From Plazaster borealis (taxonomy: Eukaryota > Echinodermata > Asteroidea > Forcipulatida > Labidiasteridae): DNA of 64,000 bases. A program made the position numbers and the translations under genes. Of the stretch, positions 1-9,889 are shown one piece after another. The stretch covers positions 20,578,488 through 20,642,487 of the forward strand of contig CM037474.1 in NCBI GenBank assembly GCA_021014325.1, given 5' to 3'. The notes beneath the pieces are model-generated. The model saw only the letters and a list, made by a program, of their open reading frames with translations. It made no database searches and had not been told where the DNA came from. Position 1 is the stretch's first letter; each line of letters opens with the position of its first letter.

Positions 1-3
1 TAG

Positions 4-928
4 GATCCAATACTCACAATAACAACAATGCCGGTAATGCTGGAGAAGGAAAGGACGGTAAGCCACACCTTTTAAACTTTACCATGCCCTTTTTTTGCGA
101 AATTTGAACACTTGTTTTTTTTTTTTTTTTGGAGGAATAAACTAAACACAATGAAAAGAAAGAACTAAGTATTTTATAGTTGTAGAAATCCTTTTCAAAC
201 TCATTGTTTCATATAATTATCATTAAACAATGTTTTTATTGCACTACATATTTCTGTATATACCTAAGATTTTATAAAGTTACCTTGTTGCATTATCTAT
301 CAACTCTCCAAAGTGAACTTGATTCATGTCTAGTCTCTTTTCTCAAATCAACAGGCAGCGATCGCAGCAATGTTGTTCAACTGTCAGATAGACTCAAGAA
401 CTATCCACTGTCCTTTGAGGACACTACTATGTGGACCAACGCCGAAGTGAAGTGGATCTACTTCCAAAACACCCCTAGTATCACTGCAAAGGACTTGGTG
501 ATCAACCTGGCTACGTCAGGATACTACCAGTAAGTTCCCGGGGACACGTACATTGTTGGCTGGTAACTTGTCCCTGCAAACAAGATCTCTCTACTCTGCA
601 TTCAAATGTTGTTCATGACGGTTATTGTGAAAGAGTCGCTCTTTCCTGTTGTAGGCTAGCAACTTATTTATAAGCGTCAAGTATATAAGATGTTTGCTTT
701 CTAAAGACCCACTTTTTGCTTGTTTGTTTTTCCAGATGCGAGAAAGATGAAACCTGTGGCGCTGAATCATTTGAAAGAAAGACAGCATTGAATAAAGATC
801 TGAATAACGCACCTGCCTCGTATGGGGGCGCCCTAATTGAGTTCGCAAGTGGGGAGTACTTCTATATTTGTACTCGCAACAACAACTTCACCAACCGGAG
901 CCAGAAAGGTCGCCTCCTCGTCCAGTGA
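4..928 (+). CDS. DD3-3-like secreted protein, gene 0 (last three exons only)
   Basis: This is the 3' end of a fourth DD3-3-like gene whose upstream part lies outside the window. Exons are 4-57, 355-529 and 736-928, with AG acceptors at 2-3, 353-354 and 734-735, GT donors at 58 and 530, and a TGA stop at 926-928. Phases and exon lengths (54, 175, 193 nt) match gene 1 exons 11-13 exactly. The encoded end of the C-terminal domain starts at GSNTHNN, passes [13 protein letters not shown] and closes on [13 protein letters not shown] and RLLVQ. The only coding differences I found against gene 1 are two nearby bases in the last exon, changing R to T and T to A (SFERKTAL versus SFETKAAL). It lies in a recent segmental duplication. 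Whether the upstream exons exist and are intact cannot be seen. Confidence 0.85.
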
Positions 929-2231
929 GTATCTAATCCACGGCTGTAACTCTTCAAAGGGGGTTTCTGTGTGGATGACTTATATTAATACCACAGCAAT
1001 TTAAGCTGCGTATTTGGTGGCGGTTGTTTCAGTTTAACCAATATAACATCTTTTTAAGCATGTTTAAATGGAATTTGAATTATTGTAAAAGCACCAAGGA
1101 CCACAGACCAAGTTCACAACTCTACACGTCTTGGTTGAGCTTGTGTAATTTGCCATTGGTTTCGAAACGTATACATTAAATCAAATTTGGGAGAAACACT
1201 GATGAGCACCTGCGGTATCATAATTATTATTATTGTTATCAATACTATTATTTGAGAAGTCTATAACATTACCTGGAACTTGTGTAATTTGTTTGACGAC
1301 TTATTTATTGTAATAAGAATGCTTATAATGTTGAAAGGTTTCTTATACTCTATGACTTTAACAATATGTTCGCTTAAATATTAAGGAGGAACTGTTGATA
1401 CAATATTGATGTGCTCATTATTCGGTACCTTATGGAGACCAAGGACAAAACAAGAAAGGGGGAATAAAAGGACTCCATAGGGGAGTTCTAGAGACTTGGA
1501 CGCTCCACAATAAATGTCGTGTACAAAGTCCATCGGAAGATGTTAAGTACAGGAACAAAAGAAAGAAGAAAGGTTGTCTCCATATAGGGATGAATTTTTG
1601 AGAATGTGTCAAAAAACGTCAGGGGGTAGGTTTGAGAATGCTTTGTGAAGACATTATTGTGCAATAATATCATCTTTCTAACCACTTGCTTCATATTTGA
1701 CATAAATAATGGTAAACTGTGTTTCTAAAAACTATATCGTTGATGATCATCTATTAAAACAATATTAAACCGAAATAATGTGAATTGTTTTTGAATGTTT
1801 GTGCATGTGTGTGTGTGACAAATAACTCTTTGTTTTTCATTTATATAATTTTTTAATTTTTTTACAATATTATAGTAGCAGTAGTTTAATATGGGGTTGT
1901 TGTTTCTGAAATGACATTTATTTATACGACAAGTAAATTTCTTGCATATTTCATTAGGGCATCGATGTTTCCAGTTCCTGTAAAATATACATGTAGGAAA
2001 TGCATATTTAATACAATTTAATTGATGACAATCACAATTCCTGTTCAATCAAGTACAACTTCTCACGGTTCCCCAAACATTTCAAACAATTACACTCGAC
2101 ATTAACATGCACATCTCATTGTTTTAAAGCATCATCAGTGTTGACAAATAATTAGCTTTCAATGTTTTACTTGGATTCATTTACGAATAGACAATTGTAA
2201 CGACAGCAACATTATCGACATTGTTGCTGTG
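929..2231. other. Downstream flank of gene 0, part of the segmental duplication
   Basis: No coding exon is seen. The stretch to about 2028 aligns with the flank of gene 1 from 22817 to about 24120, with scattered substitutions and small indels. A possible polyadenylation signal AATAAA lies at 1463-1468, matched at 23350-23355 in the other copy; this would mean a 3' UTR of roughly 540 nt and is speculative. The stretch from about 2029 to 2231 has no counterpart in the second copy. Confidence 0.5.
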
Positions 2232-2590
2232 GGCGTAAGGGGCCATTCAGAATAGTCAATGTAAAAATATTTCAAAATTGTGGGTGGGTGGGTCAAAAAA
2301 ATAACTGAATATCGAAATTAAGTTTTTGTATAAACAAATTACATATATTTATATTAACAAACGAAAAAGAGGAAGAAAAAACACCCAGCTGGCCAAGATC
2401 GTAAATTTTATTCCTGATTAGACGACAAAGTTGTTTGTTTAAGCCAGGAAAAGCAATTGAAAACTACTGATTTTGGATACCTAAATTGTCTGGTTCATTT
2501 GAGGCATTACTTTGTTCTTCAGTGTATAGATACGATATTATGATATCATCGACATTTTTTACCATTGACTATTCTGAATGGCTCCTTACG
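2232..2590. mobile_element. Terminal-inverted-repeat element (MITE-like), about 360 bp
   Basis: The ends are inverted copies of about 29 bp, starting GGCGTAAGG on the left and ending CCTTACGC on the right, with a matching CATTCAGAATAGTCAATG core. The body has no coding potential. The element is absent from the second copy of the segmental duplication, so it is a post-duplication insertion or was lost there. The superfamily is unknown. Confidence 0.65.
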
Positions 2591-2948
2591 CAACATCGCA
2601 CTGTTCGAAATCCTTCATTCCTTTTTTTTCAGCAGAGTTCATGAAGCGCTGACTAAACAGCGCGTATCACACACTGATGTACAAAATATATCATTGCTTT
2701 TTAAACCTGATGCAACTAGTACACCAATCAAAACAGTCCCAACCTAGCTGGCCCGTACGTTGTCTCAGCCCCTGCCCAGTGGCACCTAACACATGATTTG
2801 TTACCATGTCTTTCACACACCTTAATATCAGAATTACATTTATATAAAATATTGTAGTAACACAAATCTGTCTACAAAATATACAAGTTATCACTCTTTC
2901 TCAACCACTTTACATACACTGAACCAAGTTGGTGATAATTACACAAAT

Positions 2949-3265
2949 CGTCAACGACGCCGCGAAGTAATACACATGGTACAAAACTACTTTTTCAGAT
3001 TTTAGTCTAAATTACATATTTAAACAATGTTAATCGAGGCATACAACTTCATGGAGTTTCAACGCTTCGTGAGCTTTAATTTTTTAATTACGGTAATTAG
3101 GCTTTGGAACTTTGCACCGAACCTGACGTTTTTTGACGCCACGAAGTAGCACTGATGTTCAATTTACTACTGAAACACACGGCGCACACCAACCTCAAAA
3201 TGTGAAGAAAAAAAAAACGTTTTCACGAAGTAGCACTGCTGTGTGTAGCGCGCGCGTGACCTAGA
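2949..3265 (+). repeat. E-type interspersed repeat, member 1 (CACGAAGTAGCAC motif)
   Basis: This stretch of about 310 bp is homologous to 11092-11430. They share TTTAAACAATGTT, CATCGAGGC-like and TTTCAACGCTTCG blocks in the same order. A motif of the form CGAAGTA(A/G)(T/C)AC occurs near 2962, 3140 and 3222. The repeat is absent from the second copy of the segmental duplication. No ORF is convincing. The family is unidentified. Confidence 0.6.
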
Positions 3266-3439
3266 TTACTTAATGCAAGGTTAACAAATAAGCATATTAC
3301 GGAATAGTATTTGTGAAAATATATCTGATGCAACAGTTATATTTTCGTGATATCTACTTGACCGTCCTGCGCACCAAAAGGTATAGATAAGTACAAAATA
3401 ACGACTTGTTTTGGGCAATGTACGTTAAGTTTAGGACAG

Positions 3440-3630
3440 TGTAGTGTAGTCGCTTTAAGTCGCGTGCCACTTTAAGCTTTGCGCACGCGCTGTTGAGTTG
3501 TTGTAATCAGTTCTAAGAGTTGAGTTGTGAGTAAGAGTTCGTTCCCGCTATGGAGCAAAGAAGTTGACATTAAATGTTATAAACGTACATCAATACTTGC
3601 GTCAGTCATTTTAGGGATTAGGACATAACA
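3440..3630 (+). repeat. 5' LTR
   Basis: The 191-bp terminal repeat starts TGTAGTGTAG and ends GGACATAACA. I found no difference from the 3' LTR. It should hold the promoter and the R region; no strong TATA box stands out. Confidence 0.93.
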
Positions 3631-3632
3631 AT

Positions 3633-3650
3633 TGGCGACGAGGATGGGAT
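3633..3650 (+). promoter_or_regulatory. Primer-binding site (tRNA-Ser)
   Basis: TGGCGACGAGGATGGGAT lies 2 bp after the 5' LTR. From memory it is complementary to the 3' end, including CCA, of a tRNA-Ser ending CCATCCTCGTCG. A tRNA-Ser primer is common in the Mag clade. Confidence 0.75.
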
Positions 3651-4772
3651 CCCTAATGACAATTTGTTGATGGCTACGATTCATAGAAATCTCAGAAAAA
3701 CAACGTCAAGTTTCGACATCGTTTTCAGCCTACAGCCACAACACCGCCGATGTACATGTACACACCGTACGTAACCGCCTGCATAGCACAAGCCTAGCTC
3801 GCCCGCCCAGAGCCGTGCTGCAGCCCGGAGGCAAAGCCCGCGAACTAGGGGACGCCGATCGATATTCTCCAGTGCCGTTTAATACAATGAGCTTAACCCA
3901 GCAAGCCCCGTTGCTTCACGCATAGCATGAGAGCCGGATTTCCGGAGGGTGAGCCCATGTACGTTAACTGGAACAGCCTTGCCAGAGGAAATGGCGTCGG
4001 GGATTAAACTCTATAAAAAAAAAAATACACGGAGAATTTGCAACGTGTTTATATCACCGATGTCACAAGCCAGATTCCTGCCCCCCTCCCCCTGTGATCC
4101 TGGATATGCCAACAAGATCCCCCCTGGCTCTTGCCGGAGATGATGGATGCCCTGCACCGCTGCTTACCTGCCTGCTGCCCGTTGATGAATTCTACTTTTG
4201 GATGATGCCACAGAACAATGCCCTGCTCCACTTCGGTGATGTTTATTCAGTGCAACATGATTTTCACTGGATATGAATTGTTGAACATCATCGCTATATA
4301 TGCCATTGTGGAAACTGAAGATATTGCCAGGATAATCAAAGGACTATGGACAAATAGGGCCTAAAAAGGACTATTTTACATTGCATTATACATGTTGAAT
4401 ATTTTATATATGCATGTGTCTATTTTAAATGCTTGATTATAAAATGATATTCATAATGCCAAAGTTATATAGACAGTTATTATCTTGTTTTAATAGGGAA
4501 GTGCTGCCTTCGAACGTTTGCTGCCTTTTATTTTTAAGCGTTTAACGGTTCAGCATAATGTATGCTACTTTGTGTTGCCAGTAATTTAAAAAGATATTAA
4601 GTTGCTGTCTCAGTTGTAACTGTATCGCCTTACAATTGAGTTGGTGCAATTGCTTGCTGCCAAAAAATTGCTTCCTGTACAAGAAATAACTGATCTATGG
4701 TGTATTTGAAATGCATACATAATTTTTGTGAAATATTGATTCCCTTTATGCTGGTATATCCTTATTTCCAAA
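3651..4772 (+). other. Long untranslated leader of the LTR element
   Basis: About 1.1 kb separates the primer site from the gag-pol start. Only short ORFs occur, without recognisable domains. The stretch at 3770-4200 is more GC-rich than its surroundings. It probably holds packaging or translation signals, or a captured sequence; nothing specific is recognisable. Confidence 0.4.
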
Positions 4773-7700
4773 ATGACAACCACGCTTAGTGGTACCATAG
4801 GTGTCATCCCTCCGTTCGATTCAACGCAAATCGAAGAATGGATTGAGTTGCTAGAGGCTTGGTATTATGCTAATAATGTTGCTACCGACGAAAAGAAGCG
4901 TTCAGTCTTGTTGACAAGCCTTGGGAGTAAGGGTTATCATACACTCAGAGCCCTTCTGCAGCCCCACAAGCCGACAGAAAAGTCGTACCAGGATTGTATT
5001 GACTTATTGACACGTCACTTTGCACCAAAGCCTAGTGAAACTGTATTACGCTATCGCTTCTATACACGCTCACAAAAGCCAAATGAAACTGTTGCTGAGT
5101 TTGTTGCTGGTCTTCGTCAGCTTAGTGAGCATTGTAATTTCAAAGAGCTGAATAATATGCTAAGAGATCGTCTTGTAGTTGGATGTCGAGAGCCAGCCAT
5201 TCAACGAAAACTTCTCGGAGAAGCCAGTTTGACGTTCGAGAGAGCACTGCAACTAGCAACAGCAATGGAAATGGCTAACAAAGGTCTGGAAAACATCAAG
5301 CAGATAAATAATCCAGCCGAGAGCACAAACGTCAACAAAATGTATCCGAAGAAGACGAAGCCAAGCAAGCCATTTGTCAAGCCTAATGGTGATCAACAGC
5401 CCAGACAACAAAGTACTGAGAGTACCAACACATATGACGCTAGCACCCGCAAATGTTGGCGTTGTGGTGGATCGCATGCCCCAGTAATGTGCCGCTTCAA
5501 AACAGAGCAATGCTACAAGTGCCAACGCCAAGGCCATACGAAGAGTCAATGTGAGAAGGTTGCCGCCTTCTACAGCAAAAGACAGTTTAAGCCACAGGCT
5601 CATCACTTGCAAGAAGAGGAAGACCAGGTGGAAGAAATGGAGCTTGCCGCTTTCAGCCACCTGGAGGGTTGCACTCTCAACAAGTTGACGAAGTCTAAGC
5701 CCTATCACTTAATGATGAAAATAAATGGTCATGCAGTCAACATGGAGTTGGACACAGGAAGCCCCTGGACTATTATTTCATCGGAGACCTATAGTAAGGT
5801 CGGGAGGTTAAGTGAGCTAATGCCGAGCCAAGCTGGACTTAAGACGTATACAGGAAACAAAGTTCCTATTGCAGGTGAAGCCATGGTTTCTGTTCAACAT
5901 GCATCTCAACCAGCCAAGCAGTTGCCCCTGTTAGTTGTAGATGAAGGAGTAAGTCTGATTGGAAGAGAGTGGATTGAGCAAATCCCACTGTCTTTAACAG
6001 AGATACTACCCTGCCACGCCATTAGTGACAGCACTGAAGCATCAGTTGACACTAACATTGACACAACAGCCGAGTTGAGAAAGATACTCAAAGTACATGA
6101 GCAAGTCTTTGACGACAGCACCCTTGGACGTCTGCAAGGTTTCAAGGCTAAAGTGTACCCAGTGAAGGAAGAGCCCAAATTCTTCAAAGCCCCACCAGTT
6201 GCATATGCTACTAGACAAAAGATCGACAAATGCCTCGATGAAATGCTAGAGCAAGGGGTACTTGAAGCTGTTAAATTCTCTGACTACGCCTGCCCGATAG
6301 TAGTTGCCCCTAAGCCTAATGGACAGATTCGCATCTGCGGGAACTACAAGATAACGGCAAACAAAGTTCTTCGCCTAGAACAGTATCCCCTTCCTACTTT
6401 GGAGGACATGATGCAGGATCTTCAAGGTGGTCAGAAATATACAAAGATCGACTTGTCTCACGCCTACCACCAAATTGAATTGGATGAAGAAGCCCGCAAA
6501 TATACAACTATCAATACTCATCGTGGACTGTACCAATATACAAGAGTGCCATTTGGTCTTGCTTCAGCACCAGCCTTATTCCAACGAACAATTGAGTCAT
6601 TGATAGCAGACATCCCAATGTGCCGCCCATATCTAGATGATATCATAATTACAGGTCGTACTGATGCAGAGCATCTGGAAAATGTAAAAGCAGTGCTCCA
6701 GCGCCTAGAAGAACATGGGATGAGAATCAGAAAAGGAAAGTGCGAGTTCCTGAAAGAGTCGGTGACATATCTTGGTCATCGCATTGACGCAGAAGGTATA
6801 CGACCAGTTGGAGATAAAGTAGAAGCCATTCGACATACGCCCGAGCCAAAGAACCAGGAAGAGTTGCAAGCATACCTGGGTCTCTTGGGGTATTATCGCA
6901 AGTTTCTACCCAACTTGTCTACTCAGATAGCACCACTGACAATGTTGCTGAAAGCTGAATACAAAAGTGGAAAGAAGTCTAAAGCAAGCTCGAAGACTTC
7001 AATCAACCCAAATTTTAAGTGGGGTCCAGCACAGCAACAAGCTTTTGATAAGTCTAAGAAGTTGTTGGAGAGTGATGCACTACTGGTGCACTTTGACCCC
7101 AAGAAACCTCTGTTGCTACAAGCAGACGCAAGCCCTTATGGATTGGGTGCCGTTCTCAGCCATAAGATGCCAGATGGGACAGACCAGCCTATAGCTTTCG
7201 CCTCCAGAACACTTACGCCAAGTGAGCGAAATTACGCACAGTATGAGAAGGAAAGTCTGTCTATAGTCTTCGGATTGAAGAAGTTCCATAAGTATCTCCA
7301 TGGTAACAGATTCTGCATAGTGACAGACCATAAGCCGTTGGTATCACTTTTTGGAGACAAACCAGCCAGTCCTATGTCTTCAGCAAGAGTAGCCCGATGG
7401 CACATGCTACTCTCAGCTTATGAATACTCCATTGTTCACAAAGCCGGCAAACTACATGCGAATGCAGATGCTTTGTCACGCTTGCCAGTAAGCACTTTGA
7501 AAGAGGAAGCCCCTTGGATACACGACGAATTGGATAACTCCGTCGAAAAGACACGAATCAACTTGCTGGTTGAAGTTGAAAGCCGACCAGTAGATGCCCA
7601 GGAGTTAAAGGTCTTGACCGACAAAGACCCCCTACTATCTAAAGTGCGAAGCTACATCCTGCGGGGATGGCAAGACAAACATAACACCAAAGGAGAGTTG

Positions 7701-8657
7701 TCTTCATTCAGAAGCAAACAACAAGAGCTCAGCCTTGAAGATGGTGTTGTGCCATGGGGTTCAAGGGTAGTGATCCCACAAGATTCAAAGCTACGTCAGC
7801 GTCTAATGCAAGAGTTGCATGCTACCCACCCAGGAATTGTGAAAATGAAGATGCTAGCCCGATCATACTTCTGGTGGCCAGGAGTTGACAAAGAACTGGA
7901 AACCGGAGTGAATGAATGCCCAAATTGCCAGGAAAACCAGAAGCTGCCACCACATAGCCCGATACATCCATGGGAGTTCCCTGAGGGTCCGTGGCAACGC
8001 TTGCACATCGACTATGCCTTAGTTGAAGGTCATGAAGTGCTGATTGTGGTTGATGCTTACAGCAAGTGGATAGATGCAATACCAGTCCACTCTGCCTCAT
8101 CTCAGTCTACCGTCAAGGTGATGCGGAGATTGTTTGCATCCCATGGTATTCCAGAAACCATCGCAAGTGATAATGGTACACCATTCGTAGCAGAGGAGTT
8201 CTTTTGTTTTCTCTCTAACAACGGAGTTGGACACATACAGACTGCACCAAAGCACCCTTCCAGTAACGGCTTAGCTGAAAGAGCTGTCCAGACAGTTAAG
8301 CATGGAATTCGGAAGATAAGAGGAGGTGACTTGGAGTCTAGACTGCAGAAGTTTCTACTTCAGTACAGAGTAACACCACAAGCAAGTACAGGAAAAAGTC
8401 CAAGTGAACTCCTGTATAAACGACAACTACGTACCAAACTAGACATGTTACGCCCCAACCTTGCCAAGAAGGTAAAACGACAACAAAAACAGATGAAAGA
8501 TCAAGCAGATAGAGGAACTAGACCGAGAACTCTCAAGACTGGAGACAATGTCTTGGTTAAGAACTTCGGAGCTGGTCCTACTGGCTGCGTGGTTATGTTC
8601 AAGGTGTCATCAGCTCTAGCCTATTTGAGATACAGCTGGATGATGGTCGATCAGTGA
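4773..8657 (+). CDS. Gag-Pol polyprotein of the Ty3/Gypsy element (1294 aa, shifted near its C terminus)
   Basis: A single frame encodes Gag and Pol without a gag/pol shift. In order: a capsid-like region (about 1-200); two CCHC zinc knuckles at about 228-240 and 247-260; a retropepsin with DTG at 327-329; reverse transcriptase with YLDD at 620-623; RNase H starting near Asp785 (ADAS) followed by TDHKPL; an integrase HHCC zinc finger from about 1016 (HATHPG ... CPNC); and an integrase core D1080, D1133, E1169 with D-35-E spacing. All these catalytic residues are present. Near nucleotide 8580 the frame slips by one base, so the last roughly 25 residues are off-frame and stop at 8657, while the natural tail continues in the frame of 8654-8950. 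The start follows an adenine-rich AAA context and gives the full Gag. It makes replication proteins for the element, not host function. Confidence 0.92.
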   Translation: MTTTLSGTIGVIPPFDSTQIEEWIELLEAWYYANNVATDEKKRSVLLTSLGSKGYHTLRALLQPHKPTEKSYQDCIDLLTRHFAPKPSETVLRYRFYTRSQKPNETVAEFVAGLRQLSEHCNFKELNNMLRDRLVVGCREPAIQRKLLGEASLTFERALQLATAMEMANKGLENIKQINNPAESTNVNKMYPKKTKPSKPFVKPNGDQQPRQQSTESTNTYDASTRKCWRCGGSHAPVMCRFKTEQCYKCQRQGHTKSQCEKVAAFYSKRQFKPQAHHLQEEEDQVEEMELAAFSHLEGCTLNKLTKSKPYHLMMKINGHAVNMELDTGSPWTIISSETYSKVGRLSELMPSQAGLKTYTGNKVPIAGEAMVSVQHASQPAKQLPLLVVDEGVSLIGREWIEQIPLSLTEILPCHAISDSTEASVDTNIDTTAELRKILKVHEQVFDDSTLGRLQGFKAKVYPVKEEPKFFKAPPVAYATRQKIDKCLDEMLEQGVLEAVKFSDYACPIVVAPKPNGQIRICGNYKITANKVLRLEQYPLPTLEDMMQDLQGGQKYTKIDLSHAYHQIELDEEARKYTTINTHRGLYQYTRVPFGLASAPALFQRTIESLIADIPMCRPYLDDIIITGRTDAEHLENVKAVLQRLEEHGMRIRKGKCEFLKESVTYLGHRIDAEGIRPVGDKVEAIRHTPEPKNQEELQAYLGLLGYYRKFLPNLSTQIAPLTMLLKAEYKSGKKSKASSKTSINPNFKWGPAQQQAFDKSKKLLESDALLVHFDPKKPLLLQADASPYGLGAVLSHKMPDGTDQPIAFASRTLTPSERNYAQYEKESLSIVFGLKKFHKYLHGNRFCIVTDHKPLVSLFGDKPASPMSSARVARWHMLLSAYEYSIVHKAGKLHANADALSRLPVSTLKEEAPWIHDELDNSVEKTRINLLVEVESRPVDAQELKVLTDKDPLLSKVRSYILRGWQDKHNTKGELSSFRSKQQELSLEDGVVPWGSRVVIPQDSKLRQRLMQELHATHPGIVKMKMLARSYFWWPGVDKELETGVNECPNCQENQKLPPHSPIHPWEFPEGPWQRLHIDYALVEGHEVLIVVDAYSKWIDAIPVHSASSQSTVKVMRRLFASHGIPETIASDNGTPFVAEEFFCFLSNNGVGHIQTAPKHPSSNGLAERAVQTVKHGIRKIRGGDLESRLQKFLLQYRVTPQASTGKSPSELLYKRQLRTKLDMLRPNLAKKVKRQQKQMKDQADRGTRPRTLKTGDNVLVKNFGAGPTGCVVMFKVSSALAYLRYSWMMVDQ

Positions 8658-8950
8658 GACGCCACATTGATCACATGAGATATGGGTATAACCCAACTCC
8701 AACAAACCAACCTGAAGTCATTATTCCGGTCTATCAAGAAGAAACCACACAACTGCCAATCCCAGAACTGCCCATATGTACTACTGACACAGTTCAAAGC
8801 CAAATCATTGTACAACAACAAGTGGATTGTGATCCTACTCCTGTTGAGCCGGATCAGTCAGATCAGCAGTTACACTCTCCTTCACCAAGAGTCTCTGCTA
8901 GAGCCAGACGTTCCCCAGAACATCTGAAAGATTACATTTTGTACAAGTAA
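8654..8950 (+). pseudogene. Displaced C-terminal tail of Pol/integrase
   Basis: The open frame starts with MRRHIDHMR, typical of the region after the integrase chromodomain-like or GPKW-type segment of Gypsy elements, and ends in a Pro/Gln-rich tail with ARARRSPEHLKDY. It overlaps the end of the main frame by 4 nt and lies in a different frame, so it is the separated 3' part of the same ORF after a one-base shift near 8580. A separate small protein is unlikely. Confidence 0.75.
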
Positions 8951-9211
8951 TCACACACACACACACACACAGATCTGCAGTTTAAATGAGTTTTATTATT
9001 ATTCATGGTCAAACCTTTTGCCAAAAGTTTTTTTCTACATAAGAAGTTAAAGCCAAACATTATGCAGAATTTCTTCTTGCACAACCCAGGTTATGGTTTA
9101 GTGTAATTTTGATAAATTGTTGATTAGTTATTGCATTGTTGCGGTTTAAAAAAAACAAAGTTGCTGTTTAAAAAAAAAAAAAAATAGGTTGCTTTTTGCC
9201 CTGCTTTTATC

Positions 9212-9225
9212 TAAAAAGGGAGGAA
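9212..9225 (+). promoter_or_regulatory. Polypurine tract
   Basis: The run AAAAAGGGAGGAA directly precedes the 3' LTR, as expected of the plus-strand primer site. Confidence 0.8.
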
Positions 9226-9416
9226 TGTAGTGTAGTCGCTTTAAGTCGCGTGCCACTTTAAGCTTTGCGCACGCGCTGTTGAGTTGTTGTAATCAGTTCT
9301 AAGAGTTGAGTTGTGAGTAAGAGTTCGTTCCCGCTATGGAGCAAAGAAGTTGACATTAAATGTTATAAACGTACATCAATACTTGCGTCAGTCATTTTAG
9401 GGATTAGGACATAACA
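9226..9416 (+). repeat. 3' LTR
   Basis: A 191-bp copy of the 5' LTR with no difference found by eye, followed by the GACAG target duplication. Confidence 0.93.
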
Positions 9417-9889
9417 GACAGACAAGCTCATTCCAAGTACAGCTGATTGTCATCAAAAATGCTTTCATCTTTTTGACAGTGTCAGATAACAAATTAATGC
9501 TTTGCTTCAACCAGCAAAAAAACACAAGGCCCTGAACACTTCGCTCATTTTAATGGAATGTCACCATGATTTATTGTTCTGATATAAATCTCATTAAAAA
9601 TACTAGTATTATAAAAGATAATATCAGTGGAAGTAAAAGGTGGAAATAATGAAGTAGTGCTGATGAGCGTGGTAATGATGTTTAAACACAATTTATGTGC
9701 AAAACAACTTGGCCTATACATGTTAAAAGACAAGAACCATAACAGATTGTACTAAATCAATAAAATAATTACTATATCAAGGGACCATGAATAAACTCAT
9801 CATATGTTGAAACAAAAAACAGCGAAGGAAGTGGACTATCAGAACAATGGGATTCGAATTTGCAGCTTTTTATTTACTGACATTCTTGG

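Larger units (their letters stand above)
3440..9416 (+). mobile_element. Ty3/Gypsy LTR retrotransposon, Mag-like clade
   Basis: The element has two 191-bp LTRs starting TG and ending CA, a 5-bp target duplication GACAG (3435-3439 and 9417-9421), a primer-binding site, one long gag-pol frame and a polypurine tract. The LTRs look identical by eye, so insertion is recent. The empty site survives in the second segmental copy near 24675. The primer site matching tRNA-Ser and the pol sequence suggest the Mag/SURL clade known from echinoderms; that assignment is from memory. A frameshift near 8580 separates the C-terminal tail of pol, so this copy may not be fully functional. Confidence 0.93.
1..9889. 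repeat. Segmental duplication, copy 1 (with later insertions)
   Basis: Leaving out inserted elements, this region aligns with about 21888-25434. The match covers gene 0 exons and introns and about 2.9 kb of flank. It ends near 9889, just after a shared stretch reading ACTGACATTCTTG, after which the two copies diverge. The left limit is off the window. Material present only here: about 2029-2590, about 2949-3265, and the LTR retrotransposon 3440-9416. Exons are nearly identical while flanks carry more substitutions and indels, so the duplication is fairly recent. Confidence 0.85.

Noticed and set aside
5253..5708. 151-codon antisense frame inside the retrotransposon
   Set aside because: It lies opposite the Gag zinc-knuckle region and has no similarity to known domains; a shadow of the gag-pol frame.
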